From contig JBCBCN010000005.1 of the NCBI GenBank assembly GCA_038530555.1, positions 62,001-126,000 of the forward strand: a DNA stretch of 64,000 bases. The letters are read 5' to 3'. Each line of letters begins with the position of its first letter. Position 1 is the first letter of the stretch. The notes beneath the pieces were generated by a model. It was not told the DNA's origin and did no database searches. It saw nothing but the letters and a program-made list of their open reading frames with translations. The position numbers and the translations under genes are program-made. Below, in pieces: positions 43,566-51,171 of the stretch. This DNA comes from HKCCE3408 sp038530555 (lineage in GTDB: Bacteria; Pseudomonadota; Alphaproteobacteria; Rhodobacterales; Rhodobacteraceae).

Positions 43566-44711
43566 TTAACCAGCCTCCAATAGTTCTCTGGCGATGTTCA
43601 GGCGCTGAACCTGATTTGGCCCTTGGTGGATCTGAGAAAATTTCGCGTCCCTCATAAGTTTCTCGACTGGGTACTCTTTCATGTACCCGTAGCCGCCGAA
43701 TATTTGCACGGCGTCTGTTGCGATCTGCATAGCGGCGTCGGCGGCGAAGCTCTTGGCCATCGTCGAGGCCAGCACGTTGCGTTCCCCGCGGTCGGCTTTG
43801 GCCGCGGCCTGCCACACCAGCAGGCGGGATGCCTCAAGGTTTGTGGCAGCGTCGGCGAGTGTAGCCTGAATGATCTGATATTCCGTCAAGGGCTGGCCGA
43901 ACTGCTTTCGCTATTTCGCGTATTCTAGCGCAAATTCGAATGCGCGGCGCGACAAGCCCACCGCGATCGACGCGGTCAGGGGGCGCACATGATCAAGCGT
44001 TGCGATGGCAATCTCAAATCCTTTGCCTTCCGCGCCGACAAGGTTGGCTTGCGAGATAAACACGTCGTCAAACGTGATCCCCCTTGTGTCGGAGGCCCGT
44101 TGTCCCAGTTTGTCTTCGTGCTTGCCCAAAGTCACGCCATCGGCCTTGGCATCAACGATGACGCAACACATGCCTTTTTCCCGTAGGCTCACATCGAGTG
44201 TCGCGAAAACCGCGAATTGCTTGGCATAGCCTGAATTGGTGATCCACTGCTTAGCTCCGTTAAGGCGATACCCGCCCTCGACCTTGGTCAGCTTGGACCG
44301 GACGCCGGCAAAGTCCGACCCGGCGCTCGGCTCTGTCAAACAAAACGAGGCCAGGCCCTTTTGCTCAATCACCGGCGCGATGAATTGCTGTTTTTGCACT
44401 TCGGTGCCCGCGATGGCGATGGGCGCCAGCCCCAGATCGTTGCCGATAAGTGACGTCGTTGTCCCCGCGCATCCAGCTGCGAGTTCTTCGACCACGATAC
44501 ACGCATCCAACATGCTCAGCCCCGAACCGCCATAGTCCGGGTCCAGCGTCAGGTTCATCAGGCCAAGCTCTATCGCGCTTTGGACGATGTCGACCGGGAA
44601 GGAGCTATCCTGGTCATGTTTCGCGGCCACCGGCGCAATTTCATTGGCGGAGAATTTCCGAGACATATCTTGAAGAACCATCTGATCTTCAGTGAGTTGA
44701 GAGCTAAACAT
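43566..44711 (-). pseudogene. acyl-CoA dehydrogenase interrupted by an amber codon
   Basis: The frame is continuous from 44711 to 43566 (about 381 codons) except for one TAG at 43911-43913, where family members have Glu (ALEYAK-stop-RKQFGQP). FAD and substrate motifs CLTEPSAGSDFAGVRS, WITNSGYA, IFGGYGYM and PNQVQRLNIARELL are normal. The usual catalytic Glu in the YEGTNQIQR block is Gln here (IHQGPNQVQR). So a recent nonsense mutation plus a lost base residue suggest inactivity, unless the stop is read through. Confidence 0.9.
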
Positions 44712-45088
44712 ATCGATCCATCACATCATAAACGCGCGCGCGTCTAGCTGCTGAGGCGCCAGAGGCAAAGTCGCCTTGGGGCACCGGTCATTTGTTTTTA
44801 GCTGAATGGGAATACTGTCTAGCGGTTGGCATAATGGCGAGAAACTACGCCAAGTTCAACTCTCTTGGTTGATAGTGACCTGGTCCGCTCAAACGTCCTC
44901 GATTTCAGTTTACCTGATCTTCACCTGCGGAGGTCAAGGATGATGATATCCCGTATCAGAGCCAGCTGATAGACGCGGCCGCCGAGGAAATTACGTCACG
45001 CTCAACCCATGCATTTGCATTTTGGGTGGCTCGATCCGAAAGTCGTCTAACATAAAGATCGAGAAAACCACGTGCCTTTACGTCAAAG
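44712..45088. other. intergenic region upstream of the acyl-CoA dehydrogenase remnant
   Basis: 377 bases with no supported gene. Holds the start side of the acyl-CoA dehydrogenase gene and the 3' side of the lysE-type gene, on the same strand. No terminator with a T-run was identified. Confidence 0.5.
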
Positions 45089-45703
45089 CTATATTGTCGA
45101 ACTTGAGAGCCAAAAGCCGTTGGCAAAGACGATCAGCAAGACCGCGATGACCAATGCAAGCGCCAGAGCGATGTTGATCCGCGATTGCATGCGCGCGTTG
45201 AATCCGAGTTGCTTTAGCCACACGCCCAGCGCGAGCCACGTCCCGTGTGAGACGATCCAAACTGCGTTAAACGCGATGAATTTGAATACAATTTCCACGG
45301 CGGGACTGCCGTAATCGAGGTTAAAATTTGCAAATACCGCGAGGCTGACAGCATAGGCCTTTGGATTGACGGCTTGGAGCAGGATGCCATCGAGAAATCT
45401 TGGGGCCGAAGACTGCTGTGCAAACTCGAACTTCGAGCCCGCTGATCCAATTTTTAGGGCAAGCCACAGCAAGTAGAGCGCCGAGAGGACGGCAAATCCC
45501 GTGGCAAGCGCCGGGATCGTCAAAAAGGCCGCGGCCAGACCGCCCACAACAGCCAGCGATATTAAGTTATGGCCCAAAAGCAGGCCCGCAAAGAACCCTA
45601 ACCCGCTCCGTTTACCAAAAGCTGCGCCAACACCTGCCAGCGCTAAGACGCCAGGCCCCGGTGTGCCCAACAGCAATAGAACCGTCAGCAAGAACGCCAA
45701 CAC
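45089..45703 (-). CDS. LysE/RhtB-family exporter
   Basis: 204-residue inner-membrane exporter with about six hydrophobic segments and the N-terminal LLLLGTPGPGVLALAG motif, which defines the LysE/RhtB amino-acid exporter family. GTG start 3 bases after the dehalogenase-like gene, so the two are one operon. The exported compound is unknown. Confidence 0.87.
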   Translation of the reverse strand: MLAFLLTVLLLLGTPGPGVLALAGVGAAFGKRSGLGFFAGLLLGHNLISLAVVGGLAAAFLTIPALATGFAVLSALYLLWLALKIGSAGSKFEFAQQSSAPRFLDGILLQAVNPKAYAVSLAVFANFNLDYGSPAVEIVFKFIAFNAVWIVSHGTWLALGVWLKQLGFNARMQSRINIALALALVIAVLLIVFANGFWLSSSTI

Positions 45704-45706
45704 GGC

Positions 45707-46612
45707 CTAGGAACTCAAAAATGGGAAGAGATGGGTCAAGACATCTTCTGGCGCTTGCTCGGCCAGATAGTGGCCTGCGCCCTTGATGCATGTTCCTTGG
45801 ACCTCAGTCGTGCAATAGCGCTGCCAGATCGCAAGAGGATCGTATAAGCGCTCGATAATTCCGGTCTCGCCCCAGAGAACGAGCAAGGGGCAGTCGATCC
45901 GGCGACCTGTCTCCCGTGAGACTCTGTCATGCTCCAGATCAATGCCCGCCGCAGCGCGATAGTCCTCGCAGATGCCAGTGATCACGTCCGGATCAGCGAT
46001 ACAGGCGCGGTAGTCTGCCAGCGCTTCGGGGTGGAAAAGGTCTTCAGGCGGCATTGGACGCCCGCAATGGCGCTCAAGCCACCGCTCCGGGTTAGCCTCG
46101 ATCATCTCTTCCGGGAAGGGCCGCGGCATGGCGAGATAAAACCAATGGGCGTAGGCGCGTGCAAAAGCCATATCCGTACGCTCAAAATGTTCAATGGTGG
46201 GTATGATATCGAGAAGCGCCAGTTTCGTGACGCGTTCCGGGCAGTCGATGGCCATGCGGTGTGCGACACGGGCGCCGCGGTCATGGCCTACAATCGCAAA
46301 GCGGGCATGGCCAAAATGATCCATAAGCTCAAATATGTCTCCGGCCATGGCGCGTTTTGCATAGGCTCCACTATCGGCACGGCTAGAGGGCTTTGGGGAT
46401 ATCCCATAGCCCCGGATGTCGGGGCAGTAGACCGTAAATTCTCGGGCAAGCGAAGGAGCCACCGCGTGCCACATCAGGTGGGTCTGGGGGTTTCCGTGCA
46501 ATAGAACGAGCGGCGGCCCAGAGCCGCCGCAGCGCAATCTGATCTCGCCCGCTGCAACCGCCTGGCACAGACACTCGAAGCCCGGGAATAAGCTCTTGCT
46601 TTTGTCGGACAT
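45707..46612 (-). CDS. alpha/beta hydrolase of the haloacetate (fluoroacetate) dehalogenase type
   Basis: About 301 residues from the ATG at 46612 (a GTG at 46642 would add ten). Nucleophile Asp and carboxylate-binding Arg pair are in VGHDRGARVAHRM, the second Asp in ALLDIIPT, the halide-binding His-Trp in YAHWFYLA, Tyr in CEDYRAAAGIDLEHDR and catalytic His near the end in GAGHYLAEQ. All known fluoroacetate-dehalogenase residues that I can place are present. The substrate is not proven; haloacetate or an epoxide or ester are alternatives. Upstream partner of the LysE-type exporter. Confidence 0.82.
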   Translation of the reverse strand: MSDKSKSLFPGFECLCQAVAAGEIRLRCGGSGPPLVLLHGNPQTHLMWHAVAPSLAREFTVYCPDIRGYGISPKPSSRADSGAYAKRAMAGDIFELMDHFGHARFAIVGHDRGARVAHRMAIDCPERVTKLALLDIIPTIEHFERTDMAFARAYAHWFYLAMPRPFPEEMIEANPERWLERHCGRPMPPEDLFHPEALADYRACIADPDVITGICEDYRAAAGIDLEHDRVSRETGRRIDCPLLVLWGETGIIERLYDPLAIWQRYCTTEVQGTCIKGAGHYLAEQAPEDVLTHLFPFLSS

Positions 46613-46712
46613 GGCCCGAGCAAAAGCAGTCCGGCTATCCACTGTCCAGCCTCATCGGAAAAATGATCTCGCTACGGGAGGCTAGATACGGTGCCTTAGA
46701 TATCGGGCAAGA

Positions 46713-47132
46713 TCAATAAATTGGCGCATCCTGCCCGAGGCGATCAATGCTGCTCGTCAGGCGCGCGGCATCCAGATGATGCGAAATCTCGTCGAGCAAA
46801 ATCTCTTCTTGCACCGTGAGAGCGTTGAATGCGCCTCTAAAATCGGGGAGCGATCTTTGCGCTTTTTCAAAGCACTCTAGAATTTGCGCATCGGTGATTG
46901 GCTGTATCCGAGAAGAAAGCACCGGCGACGTCGGTCCGTTACGCTTATTCGACAAAGACTGCGTGAGCCACTCTCGAAACGATCGCACAAGCTGTGCTTC
47001 GGTGTCATTTAGATCGGAAAAGCCCAGATGAGCGACGAGTGCGCGTGCCATAACACAGCCTACATGCATGTTTATTGCTGGGTGGCTGTAGCGACCAGAG
47101 CTATCGGAAGTCTGGCGGATTTCTGTCCGCAT
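46713..47132 (-). CDS. hypothetical protein
   Basis: 139-residue helical-looking protein with no signal or membrane segment. AGG lies 8 bases before the ATG. I do not recognise a family; the tail EEILLDEISHHLDAARL is amphipathic. Its start lies 17 bases downstream of the palindrome at 47149 and 89 bases from that at 47221, so it may be regulated by them. Confidence 0.45.
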   Translation of the reverse strand: MRTEIRQTSDSSGRYSHPAINMHVGCVMARALVAHLGFSDLNDTEAQLVRSFREWLTQSLSNKRNGPTSPVLSSRIQPITDAQILECFEKAQRSLPDFRGAFNALTVQEEILLDEISHHLDAARLTSSIDRLGQDAPIY

Positions 47133-47467
47133 AGCAAGAACCTGTAAATGTGATCACAAAAGCACCTGCCTGCGACAACCCGACCGAAAGGATTCGCGCT
47201 GATGGGCAATTCGGAGGTAAATTTGTGATCACAAATGGCAGTTTTTGCCCCCTGCGGCAAATATCATGCGCTATTTTTCGATGTTATCGTCAAATATATG
47301 CGACTGATGGCTGACATTGACTTCAACGCTTGCTAAACTGATGGCGCAAAGTCTGCGGCAGAGTTCACCGCATGCACGCCCACTTATGGACACGCACGCT
47401 CCGCATGCGAGAGCGTCGACGCATCCAGGAAGGTTCAAACCGCAAATCAACTGGAAGGAGCTGAGCT
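47133..47467. other. divergent intergenic region before pyrD
   Basis: 335 bases between a minus-strand hypothetical gene and pyrD. Contains two TGTGATCACA palindromes (see below) and a short plus-strand frame that I do not accept as a gene. Confidence 0.6.
47149..47236. promoter_or_regulatory. pair of palindromic operator-like sites
   Basis: TGTGATCACA is at 47149-47158 and the perfect 16-base palindrome ATTTGTGATCACAAAT at 47221-47236. They share the same 10-base core and their centres are 75 bases apart, about seven helical turns, suiting a dimeric repressor that loops DNA. The regulator is unknown; a GntR-type protein is a guess. Confidence 0.6.
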
Positions 47468-48679
47468 ATGCTGAGCTTTATCGTCGGGTGTCGCAATAAA
47501 GTTATGCGGCTTCTTTACACAGGCGTTGCCAAACACCTGATCTTTTTGTGGGAACCAGAAGAAGCTCACGCCAATCTGAAGGCGGTGGGCAAATTTCTCG
47601 GCTCAAACCGGCTGACGCGGGGGCTGACTGCGCTGCTGTTCAATTACCAGCACGAATCCCTACGCACGACTGTCGACGGCGTCGACTACCCCAATCCGGT
47701 GGGGCTTTCGGCCGGTTTCGACAAGGACGGTGAGCTTACATCGATCTATCCGGAATTGGGTTTTGGTTTGGCCGAGCTCGGGTCCTTTACTGGTGAAGTA
47801 ACAGCAGGAAACCCTGGCAAACGCTTGTTCCGGATGAAGAAATCTAAATCTATCCTGGTGTGGTACGGCTTGAACAACCAAGGCGCCGAGAAAATCGCAA
47901 AACGTCTGAAAAACGTGAACTTTCGCATCCCGATTGGGATATCGGCGGCGAAGTCGAATGTGACCGAGGACTTCATCCTCGAGGAGTCCATTGCGGACTA
48001 CATGAAGACCTACACCGAGTTCGCAGATATTGGGCATTACACGACCCTCAATATCTCGTGCCCGAACACGCGCGACGGTGAGCCCTTCGCCCTCAAAGAA
48101 AATCTGCAACCGCTTTGCGAAGCGGTACGCAAAAATCATGTGCCCGGTCGCCCTGTCTACGTAAAACTTGCGGCGGATCTCTCTCGGGAAGAGCTCGAAG
48201 ATACGCTTGACGTGGTCATGGACAACAAAGATGTCATCCAGGGTGTCGTGCTCACCAACTTGGCCAAACCTGCCGGCGAAGGTGGCAAGGAAATCAAGGG
48301 CGATCTGGCATACCACAAAGGCGGCATGAGCGGCTTGCCAGTTCAGCGCTTGGCAACCACCATGATCCGCGACACCTACCGCTATACCGGCGGTGAAATC
48401 ACAATCATCGGCGTAGGGGGCGTTTTCACAGCGCGCGACGCCTACGAGAAGATCACCTCCGGCGCCAACCTGCTTCACATGATCACCGCGATGATCTTCG
48501 ACGGGCCCCAAGCCATGGGTGAGATCAACCGTGGCATGGCGAAGATGCTCAAGACAGACGGGTTCAGTTCGATCTCGGAAGCTGTGGGTTCCCGTAATCC
48601 GATGCCGTCCGAGCCCGGCTACTACAGGAAGAAGCGTGAGCAAGAGGCGTTGATGGCGAAAAAAGTCGCGGCCGAATAA
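47468..48679 (+). CDS. pyrD: dihydroorotate dehydrogenase (class 2-like)
   Basis: 403-residue FMN TIM-barrel enzyme of pyrimidine synthesis, oxidising dihydroorotate with a quinone. ATG at 47468 has AAGGAG upstream. NPVGLSAGFDKDGEL (FMN-binding), NISCPNTRDGE, VLTNLAKP, IIGVGGVFTARDAYEKITSGANLL are typical. The N-terminal hydrophobic helix RLLYTGVAKHLIFLW fits membrane attachment of class 2. Similarity seems more distant than for a housekeeping copy, so it may be a paralogue in this accessory region. Confidence 0.88.
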   Translation: MLSFIVGCRNKVMRLLYTGVAKHLIFLWEPEEAHANLKAVGKFLGSNRLTRGLTALLFNYQHESLRTTVDGVDYPNPVGLSAGFDKDGELTSIYPELGFGLAELGSFTGEVTAGNPGKRLFRMKKSKSILVWYGLNNQGAEKIAKRLKNVNFRIPIGISAAKSNVTEDFILEESIADYMKTYTEFADIGHYTTLNISCPNTRDGEPFALKENLQPLCEAVRKNHVPGRPVYVKLAADLSREELEDTLDVVMDNKDVIQGVVLTNLAKPAGEGGKEIKGDLAYHKGGMSGLPVQRLATTMIRDTYRYTGGEITIIGVGGVFTARDAYEKITSGANLLHMITAMIFDGPQAMGEINRGMAKMLKTDGFSSISEAVGSRNPMPSEPGYYRKKREQEALMAKKVAAE

Positions 48680-48698
48680 TCGCGATCTTGCTTCTCAT

Positions 48699-48724
48699 GC
48701 CTACGGTTCTTCGAGACCGTAGGC
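48699..48724 (+). terminator. hairpin after pyrD
   Basis: GCCTACGGT (48699-48707) pairs with ACCGTAGGC (48716-48724), 9 base pairs, loop of 8. It starts 20 bases after the pyrD stop but lacks a good T-run. Confidence 0.5.
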
Positions 48725-48745
48725 GTGTTCGAAAGGCACTGAAAA

Positions 48746-48780
48746 AGAGGGCGCGATTGATTTTGCGTCCTCTTGTTTTT
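48746..48780 (+). terminator. rho-independent terminator downstream of pyrD
   Basis: AGAGGGCGC (48746-48754) pairs with GCGTCCTCT (48765-48773) with one G-T pair and is followed by TGTTTTT. A-rich 5' flank and T-rich 3' flank make it a good bidirectional-looking terminator. Confidence 0.75.
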
Positions 48781-49286
48781 CGTATGTTGTCGCCGGACGT
48801 GTAAAGCAATCGAAGGCTTAAGCGTCTCAAAAGTACGCATAGTGCTTTTCTTTGACGTTAGGCGTTAGCTTCGAATGATCTGGCGTCGAAAAGATATTCG
48901 AACCGATCCTAAGGTGCGATGCAACTCTGGAACAAGCAGACTTTTAAGACCAATAGGTAATAATCGCTCTCTTGAAATCAAAACTGTCTTCTCACCCCTA
49001 CGGCAAAAGTATGACTCCCGCCCATTCCGCTTCGGTCACCGTATTCTTTATGGCAAAATTACTACTGGAAGATAGAAAATACATAGTTGCAGACGTTAAG
49101 GCCTTTTAAAGGCCGAACTAGTCTCCACAAATTAATCCGGCGTGGTAGATTGTTTGAATTGAATAAAACTCGCGGTGCGAGCCTTGTTGCCACCTTTGTT
49201 CCTACATTCGTAATCTGCTGATCCATCCGAAGTTATCGTCAGTCAGTCGCTTTCCCCGGTGATCAGGTGTTGCTGATCGTATCTGC
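48781..49286. other. non-coding region after pyrD
   Basis: 506 AT-rich bases with scattered stops in all frames. No supported gene, RNA or repeat was recognised. Confidence 0.5.
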
Positions 49287-49838
49287 TTATCTACCAATAG
49301 ATGCAAGACTGGGGTAGCGGGCCGGTTGGTCAAGATTTTGGGCGTTGGCGATGAATTCAACCTCGGTTATGCTTTTCTTCGTAGCATGGCGGCCAGCAGA
49401 TGCCGGAATGCGTGCGGGCCGTAGGCAGGCAAACCGCCAACTTCGAGGGCGGCGTGGACGATCTTGCGGACCGGTTTGGCGGTCTTTTCGTGCCCGTTGG
49501 TGAAGCCAAAAGCGGAGGCCATTGTCTAAGCCTGCATTAAGCAACGTGGCGGGAAACACTGGATTATCGATACTATGAGGCGAGACCTCGTTGAGATCGG
49601 TAATCCATTCACACAGCGGTGCTGTGGCGTTAGACAAATCCATTGCGAAGATCACGTCGATCCGCGTACCCAACTTGGTGATCACCTTGCGCAATTTTGG
49701 GGGGCACGGAAAATTCGTCAAAGTGCAGATGCTCACCGAAGGACATGGCCTAATCAATGTAGAACTGGGAAAAAGCCATCCGCTTCCTCCACACCTCGGA
49801 GCGCTCAAGATGGGAAATCTCGCGCTCGGCTGGCTCAT
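49287..49838 (-). pseudogene. tyrosine recombinase (phage-type integrase), degraded
   Basis: Minus-strand remnant of a site-specific integrase C-terminal half, with shifts between frames. Pieces in order: WITDLNEVSPHSIDNPVFPATL, then FTNGHEKTAKPVRKIVHAALE, LPAYGPHAFRHLLA (the HxxR active-site box) and EFIANAQNLDQ. These match the C-terminal catalytic domain of integrases in islands of Rhodobacterales. The final Tyr region is missing or altered. It supports a mobile origin for the surrounding DNA. Confidence 0.7.
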
Positions 49839-49956
49839 TTAGAACCTGTTTAGCGCGCATGAAATAGATTAGGGATCCGCGCTTGGCCTATGCACTACTC
49901 TCGTAGAGTTAGCGGTGTTGAGAGCTTCCAATCAACCCAAGGAGTGTCACTCACAA

Positions 49957-49975
49957 CCTCCGCTAATTGCGGAGG
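49957..49975. other. perfect short hairpin downstream of the lactonase-like gene
   Basis: CCTCCGC and GCGGAGG pair perfectly around a 5-base TAATT loop. It lies about 120 bases beyond the 3' end of the minus-strand lactonase gene. No T-run on either side, so its role is unclear. Confidence 0.4.
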
Positions 49976-50095
49976 ATGAAAGTGGAAGATTAAGATCATA
50001 CTTGCCCGCATCTTTTATAACTTCAAACACTATGGCCCGCTATTTACAGTTATAGAATACGATAAAAATTTCTACCTTACGATTAAAGAGTTCAT

Positions 50096-50881
50096 CTATT
50101 CCCTGCGTCCATGGTCAAGTCTTACGATGTGATCTGACGGACCTGCTGGGAAACGCTGCATAACGAGCGGATCGTGACCTGGAACAATTAGACTACTTGA
50201 CGACGCGAGTTTCAAGAGCGTCTCAAAGCCGTCCAACATGTCCTTAAGATCGACAACGATTGGAAAGGGTTTTCGTGTTTCGTAGTTCTCATAGAAGTGA
50301 GCCGCATCTGAAGCAAGAACAAGCCAACCCGCTGTAGTCTTGACGCGTACTGCTTGCAAACCACGAGAATGGCCCCCAATTTGGTGAATTGTTACACCGT
50401 CGACAATTTCAGCGTCGCCGTTGTAGAAGGCTACCTTTCCGGAATAATGCCGCTTTATTGTTTCACAGATATGGTTTGCGGTGAACGGCATGCGCAACGT
50501 TTCATGGCACATGCAGGAGCCCGTCGCATAACTCATTTCGGCTTCTTGCAAATGCAGCCGTGCATTAGGAAATAGATGCAAGCCGCCTGCGTGATCATAG
50601 TGCAAGTGCGTGACGATAACTTCGGTAATCTGCTCAGGCACAACCCCAAGTGGCGCCAAAGCCGCACGCGGATCCATCAGGATCGGCCGTTGCCGCGATC
50701 GAGCCTCTTCTTCGTCATAGCCGGTATCGACGAGGATCATCTGCTCCCCCCGCTGCAGGAGCCACATGAAATAGTCCATCGGATGGGGTACCTCGTGTCG
50801 CTCATCAAAAATAAAGCTATCGCCACGAATGCGCTCATTTCTTTCAGCGTATTTTACCGCATGGACTTCCCAGAATTCCAT
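50096..50881 (-). CDS. metallo-beta-lactamase-fold lactonase (AHL-lactonase-like)
   Basis: 261 residues with the zinc motif HLHYDHAGG (near residue 92), a further His in FTANH/ GGHSRGLQ, Asp in LASDAAHF and C-terminal His in VPGHDP. The layout resembles the AHL-lactonase-like branch of the fold. It is the last gene of the tctCBA-monooxygenase-lactonase operon, overlapping the previous gene by one base. In that context a sugar-acid lactone is a more likely substrate than a quorum signal, but this is inference. Confidence 0.85.
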   Translation of the reverse strand: MEFWEVHAVKYAERNERIRGDSFIFDERHEVPHPMDYFMWLLQRGEQMILVDTGYDEEEARSRQRPILMDPRAALAPLGVVPEQITEVIVTHLHYDHAGGLHLFPNARLHLQEAEMSYATGSCMCHETLRMPFTANHICETIKRHYSGKVAFYNGDAEIVDGVTIHQIGGHSRGLQAVRVKTTAGWLVLASDAAHFYENYETRKPFPIVVDLKDMLDGFETLLKLASSSSLIVPGHDPLVMQRFPAGPSDHIVRLDHGRRE

Positions 50882-51171
50882 TAGCCAACCTGCCTGAATG
50901 CTCTCACTGACTTATCAAGTAACATGTCAGCCACTGCGGTGTCGAATGTGCGAAAATGCGCGGTCGAAAGATGCGTTTCAAAGGCCGCCTTGTCGCGATA
51001 GAGCTCATATAAGAAGATCTGCGTTTTGTCGTTCTCGTTCCAGCAAACGTCAAATCGCAGACAATCTACCTCCAACCGGAGTGAGGTTTCAGCATTCGAT
51101 CGGACCAAGCATAGAAATTCCTCCGCCACTTGCTCACGAGTTTTGAAGTCGACTGTAACGGCGAACATCAA
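50881..51171 (-). CDS. antibiotic-biosynthesis-monooxygenase (ABM) fold protein
   Basis: 96 residues. FAVTVDFKTREQVAEEFLCLVR, LRFDVCWNENDKTQIFLYELYRDKAAFETHLST and the closing AFRQV match the ferredoxin-like ABM/YgiN family. Some members oxidise quinols; others isomerise or bind small molecules such as in rhamnose or autoinducer-2 metabolism (LsrG). Overlaps tctA by 4 bases and the lactonase gene by one, so it is translated with both. Confidence 0.82.
   Translation of the reverse strand: MMFAVTVDFKTREQVAEEFLCLVRSNAETSLRLEVDCLRFDVCWNENDKTQIFLYELYRDKAAFETHLSTAHFRTFDTAVADMLLDKSVRAFRQVG

Noticed and set aside
43911..43913. TAG in the acyl-CoA dehydrogenase as a pyrrolysine or other recoding site
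   Set aside because: No sign of recoding machinery in the window; the aligned residue is normally Glu, one base from TAG, so nonsense mutation is simpler.
47149..47236. CRP/FNR binding sites
   Set aside because: The core is contiguous TGTGATCACA without the 6-base spacer of CRP or the 4-base spacer of FNR sites.
47317..47499. 60-codon plus-strand frame overlapping the pyrD start
   Set aside because: Overlaps pyrD out of frame, no ribosome site or recognisable product.
47660..48643. 327-codon open frame on the minus strand under pyrD
   Set aside because: Antisense to pyrD, which carries all family motifs; the frame has none.
50096..50881. quorum-quenching as the main role of the lactonase-like gene
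   Set aside because: No luxI/luxR pair nearby; the operon is a sugar-acid-type uptake cluster.
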